Shown: piece by piece, positions 1 to 7,663 of the stretch
Position numbering within the stretch: position 1 is the first letter of the stretch
Layout: each line of letters begins with the position of its first letter
Assembly: GCA_016703545.1 (NCBI GenBank)
Contig: JADJBX010000002.1
Span: 248,001-312,000 of the forward strand
DNA from: Candidatus Amarobacillus elongatus
Lineage (GTDB): Bacteria; Chloroflexota; Dehalococcoidia; Tepidiformales; Tepidiformaceae
Direction of reading: 5' to 3'
Length of the DNA: 64,000 nt
The notes under the pieces: model-generated
Database searches by the model: none
What the model was told of the DNA's origin: nothing
Seen by the model: the letters and a program-made list of their open reading frames with translations, nothing else
Position numbers and translations under genes: made by a program

Positions 1-609
1 TTCGACGACCGGAAGAGGATGGTCCCGGCGCGGTCCAGCAGCACGGAAACGCTGCCCGCGGGCAGGGTCGTCGCGCTCCCGATCTGGTTGATTGCCTCGA
101 TATCGAAGGATCCGCCGATGACCGCGAGGATGCTCCCGTCATCGGCGAGGATCGGTTCCGCGAACGGTACGGCCGGCCGCCCCGTCAGCGGCTCCGTCGG
201 GGTGTAGGTGCCGGAGGCATGCTTCTTCGTCGCCACCGCCTGCTGGAACGCACTGAGCCCGGCAACGCTGATCCGGCTCGTCGCTAGGGTCGGCCACCCA
301 CAGGACGCCCAGCTCAGGGTTCTCCGGCCGAACGGAGCGAAGGATCTCCTGGCACGCTGCGGGATCGACCTGCCGGATCTCCGGCACGGCCGCGAGCGCG
401 CGGAGCACGCGCCGCGCGTGCTGGATGCTGGCGGCCACATCGCGCGCGACGAGGTCCGAAAGCTGCAGCGTCTCGGCGGTCGCGTCGTCGTGGGCCTGGT
501 CGCGGCGTTCCGCCGTCGTCCACAGGACCAGCGCGAGCGCCGGCAGCACGGCCAGTGCCACGAGCAGCAGGAGCCGCGCGCGCAGCGTCAGGGAGGGGAG
601 GCGGCGCAT
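1..609 (-). CDS. Sensor histidine kinase, N-terminal part, apparent frameshift, cut by window edge
   Basis: The ATG at 609 follows the response regulator stop by 7 nt, so the two form a two-component operon. Residues 1-30 are a signal anchor with an arginine-rich start and one long hydrophobic helix. The extracytoplasmic region that follows has the look of a dCache-type ligand-binding domain, with a LGVLWVADPS segment. The frame closes at 139. A second minus-strand frame, open from about 283 down to position 1, continues the expected domain (SRISVAGLSAF, later PLTGRP and ADDGSILAVIGG). A one-base indel near 278-290 therefore seems to split one gene. The kinase core lies outside the window, so kinase identity rests on operon context and domain look. 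Confidence 0.6.
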
Positions 610-616
610 GGCGCCC

Positions 617-1267
617 CTAGTGCTCGGCCAGCTGGTCCGCCGGCACCAGGCCCGCGCGCACCGCGTGGAGCGCGGCCTGCGTCCGGCTCTGGACGCCCAG
701 CTTCCCGAGGATGTTCGAAACGTGCGTCTTCACCGTCTTCTCGCCGATCATCAGGTCGCGCGCGATCTCCTTGTTCGCGCGGCCCACGGCCAGCAGCTTG
801 AGGACGTCGGTCTCGCGCTCGGTGAGCGGTTCAGGCTGCTGTTCTGGCTGGCGCATTTCGCGCATCAGCCGCGCCGCCGCCTGTGGCGAAAGCTGCACCT
901 GGCCCTGCGAGGCCGCACGAATCGCCTTGCGGAGCGCGTCCGCCTCCGTGTCCTTGAGCAAATAGCCGATTGCCCCGGCGCGCACCGCGCCCACGACCGA
1001 GGCGTCCTCGAGCACGCTCGTGAGCGCGATCACCTCGACGTCCGGCAGCTCCCGGCGGATGTGGCCAATGGCGGTGATCCCGTCCATGACCGGCATCAGC
1101 AGGTCCATCAGCACCACGTCCGGCTGCAGTTCGTGCGCCATCTTGAGCGCCTCGGCGCCGTTCTCGGCCTCGCCGATCACGTCCAGCTCGTCGTCCAGCG
1201 CCAGGAACATCTTGAGGCCCTGCCGGACCACACTGTGGTCGTCGGCCAGAAGAATACGGATGGTCAC
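617..1267 (-). CDS. NarL/FixJ-family response regulator
   Basis: This 216-residue cytoplasmic transcription factor has an N-terminal receiver and a C-terminal LuxR-type helix-turn-helix. The receiver shows the acidic pair D9-D10, phospho-acceptor D55 in VLMDLLMP, T83 and K105. The HTH covers roughly residues 145-210 (LTERETDVLKLLAVG, then NKEIARDLMIGEKTVKTHV). It starts with GTG at 1267. A TAGAGT -10-like hexamer lies at 1310-1315. The sensor kinase gene follows 7 nt downstream, and phosphotransfer from that kinase is the obvious inference. The regulated genes cannot be told from the sequence. Confidence 0.93.
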   Translation of the reverse strand: MTIRILLADDHSVVRQGLKMFLALDDELDVIGEAENGAEALKMAHELQPDVVLMDLLMPVMDGITAIGHIRRELPDVEVIALTSVLEDASVVGAVRAGAIGYLLKDTEADALRKAIRAASQGQVQLSPQAAARLMREMRQPEQQPEPLTERETDVLKLLAVGRANKEIARDLMIGEKTVKTHVSNILGKLGVQSRTQAALHAVRAGLVPADQLAEH

Positions 1268-1388
1268 AATTCGCCCCCTGCCGCCGCGCCCCGTGCGCCG
1301 CCTGTCGCCACTCTACTAAGGCCCCTACCGCCGGGAAAGGAAAAACGGCCGCAGGCACGCAAATTCAGCCGAAAGGATGACCCGGCCC

Positions 1389-2174
1389 TCAGCCCGGAGC
1401 AGGAGGGAGCGACGGGCGAGCCATCGCGTCATCCAGTGCCGCCAGCAACGCCGCCTTTCGCGACACGAACGCGGGCTCCGTGACCAGCGACGGAAGCCTT
1501 GGCCGCGCGAAGGGCGCGTCAACCACTGTCGCGATCCGCCCCGGCCGCGGCGACATCACCGCGACGCGGTCCGAGAGGAGCAGCGCCTCCTCCACGTCAT
1601 GGGTCACGAACAGCACCGTGCGCTGGTGGCCCATCCACACCTCCTGGAGCCATGCCTGCATTTCCCGCCGCGTGATGGCATCCAGCGCCCCGAACGGCTC
1701 ATCGAGCAACAGCGTGTCCGCGGGCGTGAGAAAGGTGCGCAGGAGCGCCAGCCGCTGACGCATCCCGCCACTGAGCTGCGCCGGCCACGCTCGCTCGAAC
1801 CCCGTCAGCCCGAACTGGTCGAACAGCGCGAGCGCCCGTGCGCGTGCTTCGGGCCGCTTCATGCCGGCGATCTCCGCCCCGAGGGTGGCGTTCTGCAGGG
1901 CCCGCCGCCACGGGAGCAGCAGGTCCTTCTGCGGCATGAACGCCGCCAGTCCTGGCCGGCCGATGGTGCTCTGCCCCCCGACCTCGGCCTCGCCCCCGTC
2001 GGGCGTGAGGAGCCCCGCGAGGACGCGAAGCAGCGTGCTCTTGCCGCAGCCGCTCGGCCCCACCAGCGAGACGAACGTCCCCGGCGCCGCGTCCAGCGAG
2101 ACATCGTCCAGCACGGGGACCACGCGCTCCCCCCGGAACGCGTGGTTCACCCGCCGCAGCGCGAATCCGCTCAC
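1389..2174 (-). CDS. thiZ: ABC transporter ATP-binding protein, thiamine-precursor type
   Basis: This 261-residue ATPase powers import of a thiamine pyrimidine precursor. It has Walker A GPSGCGKST at about residues 39-47, a Q-loop region, the signature LSGGMRQRLAL, Walker B LLLDEPFGALD and the switch histidine in FVTHDVEEAL. It starts with GTG 3 nt after the stop of the binding-protein gene and is last in the riboswitch-controlled operon. By sequence alone it resembles nitrate/taurine/HMP ATPases. The TPP riboswitch and the NMT1/THI5-like partner point to thiamine precursors. Confidence 0.9.
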   Translation of the reverse strand: MSGFALRRVNHAFRGERVVPVLDDVSLDAAPGTFVSLVGPSGCGKSTLLRVLAGLLTPDGGEAEVGGQSTIGRPGLAAFMPQKDLLLPWRRALQNATLGAEIAGMKRPEARARALALFDQFGLTGFERAWPAQLSGGMRQRLALLRTFLTPADTLLLDEPFGALDAITRREMQAWLQEVWMGHQRTVLFVTHDVEEALLLSDRVAVMSPRPGRIATVVDAPFARPRLPSLVTEPAFVSRKAALLAALDDAMARPSLPPAPG

Positions 2175-2177
2175 TGC

Positions 2178-3176
2178 CTACTTCTTCGGAAGGAAGTCGT
2201 TGGTGTACGCCTTCGATGTGTCGACCTGCTTGGTGGTTAGGCCCGCCTCGCGCACGAATTTCTCGAATTCCGTCCAGATGGCGGCATCCTGCAGGCCCCA
2301 CGCACGCCCCTTGTCGACGTAGTGCACCGACAGGTAGTTAGCGCTCGCGGTCAGCAGCTTCTCGTCCGCCTCCGGAGCATTCTTCTTGATCGCGTCGACC
2401 GATTCCTTCGGGTTACTGATCGCGGTGTCGTACCCCTTCGCTGTCGCCGCCAGGAACTTCCGCACCGTCTCCGGGTGCTTCGCAATCATGTCCTCGCTCG
2501 TGATGAGGACCGGTGTGTACCAGTCGGGGATGCATTTGGTGTAGTCAATGAACGGCAGGGTATTCACCTGCTTCTTCTCAATGTCGCGGGCGCGGACCCC
2601 GTCCCATCCCTCGAAGATCCAGGCGAAGTCGAACCGGTTCTGTTCGAACCCAACGAGGTAATCGACATCGCCGACTTCGACGAATTTCACGGCGTTGGGG
2701 TCGCCACCGTCGCAGCTCACGAGCGTCTTGATGAGCGCGGTTTCGAGCGCGCCTCCGAACCCCCCGTACGTCTTCCCTGCGAGGTCTTTCGGGCGGGTGA
2801 TGTTGTCGTTCGAAAGCGACATCAGGCTCGATGTGTTGTGCTGGATGATGGCCGCGATGGAGACCACGGGAACGCCCTCGGCGCGCGCCGGGATGACGGC
2901 CTCCTGGATGCTCACGCCGAAGTCGGCCTTGCCGGCGGCGACCACCTGGTCCACGCCTCCTGTCGCCGGCTCCACGATCTGCACATCCAGCCCCTGCTCC
3001 TTGAAGTACCCCTTCTCCTTCGCGATGAACAGGCCGGCGTGGTTCGTGTTCGGCGTCCAATCGAGCATGACGGTGACCCTCGTGAGGCCCTCGCCGTCGT
3101 CGCCGCCGCAGGCGGCGGCCAGCCCCATCGTCCCCAGTGCCAGGGCGCCCGCGAGCGCCCAACGTGCGACCTTCAT
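2178..3176 (-). CDS. thiY: NMT1/THI5-like substrate-binding lipoprotein (HMP/thiamine precursor)
   Basis: The 332-residue solute-binding protein has a lipoprotein signal peptide at residues 1-25 with lipobox LAAACGG. The mature protein begins with VTVMLDWTPNTNHAGLFIAK, typical of NMT1/THI5-like pyrimidine-precursor binding proteins. The start is ATG 3176, preceded by GGGAGGA, and overlaps the permease stop in an ATGA. It should sit on the outer face of the membrane and deliver substrate to the ThiX permease. The exact ligand (HMP, formylaminopyrimidine or similar) cannot be read from the sequence. Confidence 0.9.
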   Translation of the reverse strand: MKVARWALAGALALGTMGLAAACGGDDGEGLTRVTVMLDWTPNTNHAGLFIAKEKGYFKEQGLDVQIVEPATGGVDQVVAAGKADFGVSIQEAVIPARAEGVPVVSIAAIIQHNTSSLMSLSNDNITRPKDLAGKTYGGFGGALETALIKTLVSCDGGDPNAVKFVEVGDVDYLVGFEQNRFDFAWIFEGWDGVRARDIEKKQVNTLPFIDYTKCIPDWYTPVLITSEDMIAKHPETVRKFLAATAKGYDTAISNPKESVDAIKKNAPEADEKLLTASANYLSVHYVDKGRAWGLQDAAIWTEFEKFVREAGLTTKQVDTSKAYTNDFLPKK

Positions 3177-3976
3177 TTCGAATCCTCCCTCGTCATAACG
3201 TGTGCCCATGGGGCGGCGATGCGGAACAGCAGGTGAACCGCCGCGAACAGGAGCACGCTCGACAGCGAAATCACGGCGATCGCGACGAACAGTTCGTCGG
3301 TGCGGAACGACGCCCGCGACCGGTTGATGAGCAGTCCCAGCCCATGGCTCGAACTTGTCCCCACCCACTCCCCAACCACGGCTGCCGTGACGGCGTAGGC
3401 GGCGGCGATCTTGAGCCCCGCGAAGAACGCGGGAATGGCCGCCGGGATGCGAACCTGCCGGAGCACCTGCCACCGGTTCGCACCCATCGAGCGCACGAGC
3501 GCGATCATGTCCGGGTCCGCACCGGTCAGCCCGTCGACGGTGCTGACGACGATGGGGAAGAAGCCCACCATCTCCACCACCAGCACCTTCGGCATCATCC
3601 CGAACCCGAACCACACGATGAGCAGCGGTGCCAGCGCGATCATCGGGATCGTCTGCGACACGACCAGCAGCGGGTAGAGCACGCGGCGCACCAGCGGCAC
3701 GCTCGCGATCACCGATGCCAGCAGGATGCCGAACACCGCCGCCAGCGCGAGACCGAGCACCGCCTCGGTCATGGTCACGCGCGTGTGCGCCGGGAGCGTT
3801 CCCCGGATTTCCAGGAAGGCGTCCCAGATGCGGCTCGGCGCCGGCAGGATGTACGGCTTCGTGTCGAACAGCGCGACCGCCAGCTCCCAGCAGCCGACGA
3901 GGCCGGCGAGCAGCAGCGCGGCGGGCACGTACTCCCGCGCGAGCCGCCACGTCCGGCCACGTCCGGCCCCGGTCAT
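3173..3976 (-). CDS. thiX: ABC transporter permease, thiamine-precursor type
   Basis: This BinPDT-type inner-membrane permease of 267 residues has about six hydrophobic helices and the EAA-like loop around GLKIAAAYAVTAAVVGEW. I chose ATG 3976 over the upstream ATG 3991 because it overlaps the preceding stop as ATGA, like the next gene junction. That overlap indicates translational coupling across the operon. Its partners are the ATPase and the THI5-like binding protein just downstream. Confidence 0.9.
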   Translation of the reverse strand: MTGAGRGRTWRLAREYVPAALLLAGLVGCWELAVALFDTKPYILPAPSRIWDAFLEIRGTLPAHTRVTMTEAVLGLALAAVFGILLASVIASVPLVRRVLYPLLVVSQTIPMIALAPLLIVWFGFGMMPKVLVVEMVGFFPIVVSTVDGLTGADPDMIALVRSMGANRWQVLRQVRIPAAIPAFFAGLKIAAAYAVTAAVVGEWVGTSSSHGLGLLINRSRASFRTDELFVAIAVISLSSVLLFAAVHLLFRIAAPWAHVMTREDSK

Positions 3977-4275
3977 GCCCCGGCGCGCCACTTGCCAGTC
4001 AGGCTCTCGATCGTGGGCTGTGCTTCCGGGTCACGGGCCTGTTCGACCTTGAGCACGGTCACGAGGCCGTTCGCGCCGGCGGCGAGGACGGCTTCGTGCG
4101 CCTCCCGGGCGACGCGCCAGACATCGTCGGCCGGCCCCTGCAGCGTCGTGCCCAGGGCACCGACCTCGTAGGCGAGCCCCGAGCGCTCGATCACGCGGAT
4201 GGCGGCTTCAATGTGGCGGTAGGTGTCGCCTTCGACCCCGGGCGGGAAGGCAAGGCATTGGATTTCGACGATCAC
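3973..4275 (-). CDS. Thiamine-binding protein, MTH1187/YkoF-like
   Basis: This 100-residue protein matches the MTH1187/YkoF-like thiamine-binding fold (VIVEIQCLAFPP at the start, then YEVGALGTTLQG and VLKVEQ). The family forms small ferredoxin-like domains that bind thiamine or HMP and is often found with thi ABC transporters. The start is GTG 4275 with GGAGG six nt upstream. Longer frames upstream would run into the riboswitch and are rejected. It is first in the operon, directly behind the riboswitch terminator. Confidence 0.85.
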   Translation of the reverse strand: MIVEIQCLAFPPGVEGDTYRHIEAAIRVIERSGLAYEVGALGTTLQGPADDVWRVAREAHEAVLAAGANGLVTVLKVEQARDPEAQPTIESLTGKWRAGA

Positions 4276-4316
4276 GGCGTTCCTCCACGGCCTGCCGTAA
4301 CCGCCAGGGAACGCAA

Positions 4317-4342
4317 AACGCCGGGGACCTCTCCCCGGCGCC
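4317..4342 (-). terminator. Riboswitch-controlled intrinsic terminator
   Basis: On the minus strand a 9-bp G+C-rich stem (4319-4340) is followed by TTTT. It lies between the TPP aptamer and the first thi gene. The 5' arm (4330-4338) is exactly complementary over nine bases to minus-strand bases 4357-4365. The terminator and that pairing exclude each other, giving an antiterminator/terminator switch. Confidence 0.85.
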
Positions 4343-4406
4343 AGAACGACGACAGCCCGGGGAGAAGCACGTGGTGTGCCTCCCGCCATCGGCGGGCTGC
4401 GTCCAC

Positions 4407-4490
4407 GCCGCTTCCCTACGCCCGCATTACCGGGATCAGGTTCCTGGAGTTGCTCCTGCGAGCTCTCAGCCTTTCGGCTCCCCCAGCGGC
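4407..4490 (-). promoter_or_regulatory. TPP riboswitch aptamer (thi box)
   Basis: The minus strand carries the thi-box signature: GGCTGAGA about 14 nt after the 5' end, GGAACCTGATC in the middle, and GCGTAGGGAA at the 3' end. Closing helix P1 is GCCGCT (4485-4490) with AGCGGC (4407-4412). It should sense thiamine pyrophosphate and shut off the downstream transport operon by termination. Confidence 0.95.
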
Positions 4491-4544
4491 ATGCCAATTT
4501 GCAGTGTTACCGCGCACGCTACACCCGCCGCGCGCGCCTCGCAA

Positions 4545-4883
4545 TCACCCCGGAAACGAACGAGCGGCCCGGGAACTTCCCGGGCCGCTCGACCACGCGC
4601 TCGGTGCCGCGCTAGTATGCTGGACCGAAGCCCCGGAACTCGTGCCGCGGTGTGAACGCGTCGAGCTGCCGGCGCCGGAACCGTCCTTTTCGGGGCAGTC
4701 TTCCTTGCCGGCCTTCGGGGTCGCGGGGGTGCCCGGGTCGGCGGGCGCCGGGGTGGTTTGCGGTGCGGGCGCCGGTGAACCCGAGTCCCCACCGCTTTGC
4801 GCGAACGCCACCGAGCCGCCCACCAGGGCAACCGCCCCGAGTGGCAGCGCGATCGCGAGGGCGCGAACCTTGTTCATCGTCAT
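4545..4883 (-). CDS. Small secreted protein with Pro/Ala-rich linker; C-terminus probably frameshifted
   Basis: The ATG at 4883 has GGGAGG six nt upstream. A clear Sec signal peptide (residues 1-28, ending VAFAQ) precedes a Pro/Ala/Gly-rich low-complexity stretch (PAPAPQTTPAPADPGTP) and a KEDCPEKDGSG segment. The open frame then runs through a terminator hairpin to 4545 with poor third-position G+C. The neighbouring frame ends at TAG 4612-4614 with DAFTPRHEFRGFGPAY, has better codon use and stops just before the hairpin. I suspect a one-base indel near 4660, with the true end at 4612. Function is unknown. Confidence 0.6.
   Translation of the reverse strand: MTMNKVRALAIALPLGAVALVGGSVAFAQSGGDSGSPAPAPQTTPAPADPGTPATPKAGKEDCPEKDGSGAGSSTRSHRGTSSGASVQHTSAAPSAWSSGPGSSRAARSFPG
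4561..4591 (-). terminator. Perfect inverted repeat, likely terminator
   Basis: A 14-bp perfect inverted repeat with a 3-nt loop lies just beyond the proposed TAG stop at 4612-4614 of the small secreted gene. A loose T-containing stretch follows on the minus strand. Confidence 0.7.
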
Positions 4884-4910
4884 ACACAACCTCCCTGTTT
4901 CGCGTTCGGC

Positions 4911-4922
4911 CAGAGCGCTCTG
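4911..4922. promoter_or_regulatory. 12-bp perfect palindrome, possible operator
   Basis: CAGAGCGCTCTG is a perfect palindrome 27 nt upstream of the ATG at 4883. It lies just downstream of a TACATT -10-like hexamer (minus strand, 4932-4937), a position suited to a repressor site. No regulator is identified. Confidence 0.35.
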
Positions 4923-5119
4923 ACCGTCTCGAATGTACGCACTCGCGCAGAAAGAAGTGGTGTGTATTGGCCCGCGCGGATACGCGGTTACTTCTGCCCA
5001 CAGAAAGCTGTGAAATGCCTGAGAAAATGCCCCGCCACATTGGCATTCGTGCCCGGCGAATCGAGCCCCCGCCCGCGGGGGGACCCGATTCCGGCGCAGC
5101 GGCGGCCGCCCGCGTCGCG

Positions 5120-6406
5120 CTATTCGTACAGCGGGTGGAAGACGATCCCCGTGCCGAGCTTGGGATGGAAGAATGTGGACTTCTGCGGCATCCGCTCGCC
5201 CTGGTCCGCGAGCGACATCACCGACTCGATCCCCACGTGGCTGATGAGGAATACCGCGGCATCGCCCTCGGCCCGCTCCACCGCCTCCAGTGCATCGTGC
5301 GTGTATTCCACGGCCCCGAGGCGGAGGTCGTCGTCTCCGATGGACCACAGCGGCGCCAGCACGCCGTACCGCAGCAAGTTGGGCGAAATCCCCGCCCACT
5401 CCGCGCTGTACCCCGAGGGCGCAATCGCGGCCGCGACCTCCGGCCCTCGGGCCGTGAGGATGTGCGCCATGCCCGGGTCCAGGTTGAGCGCGACGATGCA
5501 CCCGGGGTTGGCCGCCAGCCGTGCCTCGAATTCGCGCGCGCGGTCCGCGAGCCCGCCGATGGGCTTCACCGCTTCGATGACGAAGTTCCCGGCGAGCGTC
5601 TGCTCCCAGGTGGCCGGCGCGCGCCGGGGCACGATGCGATGGATGGGACGGATGACCAGGCCCGGGTCGGCGGCGGGCACGATGGCCGTCATCGCGTACC
5701 GCGCGGGATGGTCGTGCGCGAGCGTCCCCTCGCGTTCCAGCAGTGTGTTCCGGTAGTTCACCGCCGTTTCGTAGCGGTGGTGCCCGTCGGCAATGTAGAA
5801 GCTCTCGGCCAGCAGGGGCGCGAGGAAGCGCATCTCCAGCCTCCCCGCTTCGATCACCCAGAGCCGGTGCCGGTCGCCGTCGATGGTGGTGGCCTCGGCG
5901 TCCGCCGCGCGCGATTCCACCGTTTGGTCGAGGAACTGGCGAAGCTGGCCCGCCCGGTCCCTCGCGATCATGAACACCGGGCTGAACTGGACTCTCGTGG
6001 CCTCGAGCAGCTTGAGGCGGTCTTCCTTCGGCCCGGACATCGTGAATTCATGCGGCTTCACCGCGCCTTCGTCCCACGGCTGCGCCTCGACCTCGGCCAT
6101 GAGCGCCCGGCGATGGTATGCGCGCCCGGCCTCCACGAACGTCTGCTCGTACACGTAGAACATCGGGATATCGTCCCGTTGGAGGTAGCCGTCGCGTTCC
6201 CACGCCTGGAAGAGGTCGGCCACGCGGGCATACCGCTCCTCGCCGCCGTCGGCCAGTTCGAGGTGAACGGCGTTGCGGGTGCTGCGGCCGGCGAGCTGCC
6301 GCTGCTGCGCGGGCGAAATCACGTCGTACGGCGGGGCCAGCAGGTCATCGAGCGCGCCCGCGGCGGCGGTGTAGCGAATCCCCCGGAAGGGGCGGAATTG
6401 CGGCAT
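5120..6406 (-). CDS. DUF1015 family protein
   Basis: This 428-residue soluble protein fits the DUF1015 (COG4198) family in length and sequence. The N-terminal FRPFRGIRY, LLAPPYDVISPAQ, YIADGHHRYETA and C-terminal KSTFFHPKLGTGIVF segments are family hallmarks. The biochemical role of the family is not settled; the DGHHRYE motif suggests a conserved active or binding site. It starts at ATG 6406, divergent from the HIT gene with an 80-nt shared intergenic region. The small secreted gene downstream on the same strand is over 200 nt away, so co-transcription is uncertain. Confidence 0.9.
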   Translation of the reverse strand: MPQFRPFRGIRYTAAAGALDDLLAPPYDVISPAQQRQLAGRSTRNAVHLELADGGEERYARVADLFQAWERDGYLQRDDIPMFYVYEQTFVEAGRAYHRRALMAEVEAQPWDEGAVKPHEFTMSGPKEDRLKLLEATRVQFSPVFMIARDRAGQLRQFLDQTVESRAADAEATTIDGDRHRLWVIEAGRLEMRFLAPLLAESFYIADGHHRYETAVNYRNTLLEREGTLAHDHPARYAMTAIVPAADPGLVIRPIHRIVPRRAPATWEQTLAGNFVIEAVKPIGGLADRAREFEARLAANPGCIVALNLDPGMAHILTARGPEVAAAIAPSGYSAEWAGISPNLLRYGVLAPLWSIGDDDLRLGAVEYTHDALEAVERAEGDAAVFLISHVGIESVMSLADQGERMPQKSTFFHPKLGTGIVFHPLYE

Positions 6407-6468
6407 CAGTTGGCACCCTTGTCTGCTGGCGGTTCGGTCCCGCGTTTGAACCAGCGGGCCCCCGAACC

Positions 6469-6474
6469 TAGAAT
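6469..6474 (+). promoter_or_regulatory. -10 hexamer (TAGAAT) of the HIT gene
   Basis: TAGAAT lies 12 nt upstream of ATG 6487, so the transcript would have only a few nucleotides of leader. Confidence 0.5.
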
Positions 6475-6486
6475 CGCTGAGTCTCC

Positions 6487-6852
6487 ATGCAAGAAAACCC
6501 CGGAACCGGCGAGCCCAAGAGGCGAAAAGCGCCTTACTGCGTCTTCTGCCGCATCGTCGCTCGCGAGGAACCCGCCAACATCATCTACGAAGATGACGAG
6601 ATGATCGTCATCCAGAACGTGTTGCGGTGGGTCCCCGTGATGCTCCTGGCGATGAAAAAGGAGCACACCACCCAGGCTGAGCTCTGGGATGACATCGGCC
6701 ACATCGCGCAGGTTGCCCAGCGTATCGGCGCCCAACTCTGCCCGGGTGGCTTCCGCCTCCTCACCAACTTTGGGTACGACGCCATGCAGAGCCAGGAGCA
6801 CGGGCACCTGCATATCCTCGGCGGCACCTACCTCGGCCACTACGTCGGCTAG
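6487..6852 (+). CDS. HIT-family nucleotide hydrolase/transferase-like protein
   Basis: This 121-residue protein has the histidine-triad motif HGHLHILGG near its C-terminus and an N-terminal CVFC metal-site-like pair, as in many bacterial HIT proteins. HIT proteins act on nucleotide phosphoramidates or dinucleotides with a histidine nucleophile. The middle is unusual (VLRWVPVMLLAMKKEHTTQ in place of the common IxPxAPxHxLVIPK pattern), so substrate preference is open. The TAG stop overlaps the TAG of rph on the other strand within CTAG. Confidence 0.88.
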   Translation: MQENPGTGEPKRRKAPYCVFCRIVAREEPANIIYEDDEMIVIQNVLRWVPVMLLAMKKEHTTQAELWDDIGHIAQVAQRIGAQLCPGGFRLLTNFGYDAMQSQEHGHLHILGGTYLGHYVG

Positions 6853-7571
6853 CTCCCGAGGGCCGCGCGCTGGGCCGCGAACAGCTCGATGATCCCGGCC
6901 CGCGCGAGATCCACCAGCGCATCCATCGAAGCCCGCGAGAACGGCTTCCCCTCCGCCGTCCCCTGCACCTCGACGAAGGCGTCCTCACCCGTCATCACGA
7001 CGTTGAAGTCGACCTCCGCCGTCGAATCCTCTTCGTAGCAAAGGTCCAGCATCGGCACGCCCTTCACCACGCCCACGGATACCGCGGCCACGGGCGCCAT
7101 GATCGCCGCCGGAGAACTCGTGCCGGCCTTGACCAGCTTGTCGACCGCCATCTTCAGCGCGACAAAGCCACCCGTAATGGAGGCCGTGCGCGTACCGCCG
7201 TCGGCCTGCAACACATCGCAGTCCACGGTGATGGTGCGCTGCCCCAGGAGTTCGAGGTTGACCACCCCGCGCAGCGAGCGGCCGATGAGGCGCTGAATCT
7301 CCTGCGTGCGGCCGCCGGGCCGCCCGCGCTCGACTTCGCGCTGGCTGCGGGTATGCGTCGCCCGCGGGAGCATCGCGTATTCGGCCGTCACCCAGCCGCT
7401 CTGCGTGTTGCGAAGCCAGCCGGGCTGGCGGTCTTCGACGCTCGCGGCGCAGAGCACGCGCGTCCGTCCGAACTCCACGATGCAGCTGCCCTCGGCGAAG
7501 TCGAGGACGCCCGTGGTGATTTTCACCGGCCGAAGCTGCCCCGGCTGCCGGCCATCAATGCGTTGGGTCAC
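6849..7571 (-). CDS. rph: Ribonuclease PH
   Basis: The 240-residue phosphorolytic exonuclease trims tRNA 3' ends. The sequence runs from RIDGRQPGQLRPVKI, through SCIVEFGRTRVLCAASVED and RATHTRSQREVERG, to DCDVLQADGGTRTASITG and the C-terminal FVEVQGTAEGKPF, all conserved RNase PH blocks. The start is GTG 7571 with AAGGA spaced 6 nt; the longer upstream frame has no family similarity. It follows comEC by 92 nt on the same strand and ends in a shared CTAG with the HIT gene. Confidence 0.96.
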   Translation of the reverse strand: MTQRIDGRQPGQLRPVKITTGVLDFAEGSCIVEFGRTRVLCAASVEDRQPGWLRNTQSGWVTAEYAMLPRATHTRSQREVERGRPGGRTQEIQRLIGRSLRGVVNLELLGQRTITVDCDVLQADGGTRTASITGGFVALKMAVDKLVKAGTSSPAAIMAPVAAVSVGVVKGVPMLDLCYEEDSTAEVDFNVVMTGEDAFVEVQGTAEGKPFSRASMDALVDLARAGIIELFAAQRAALGS

Positions 7572-7663
7572 GTTGAATCCTTCTCGGCGCGGGCCGCGTC
7601 TCCCGCGCGCTTCTCTTCTCCCAAAGCTACGAGCCACCGCCACCATGCGCAAAACGTGACGCG

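Noticed and set aside
1325..1388. Terminator after the thiamine ATPase gene
   Set aside because: Only a 4-bp stem precedes TTTTT on the minus strand, too weak to list.
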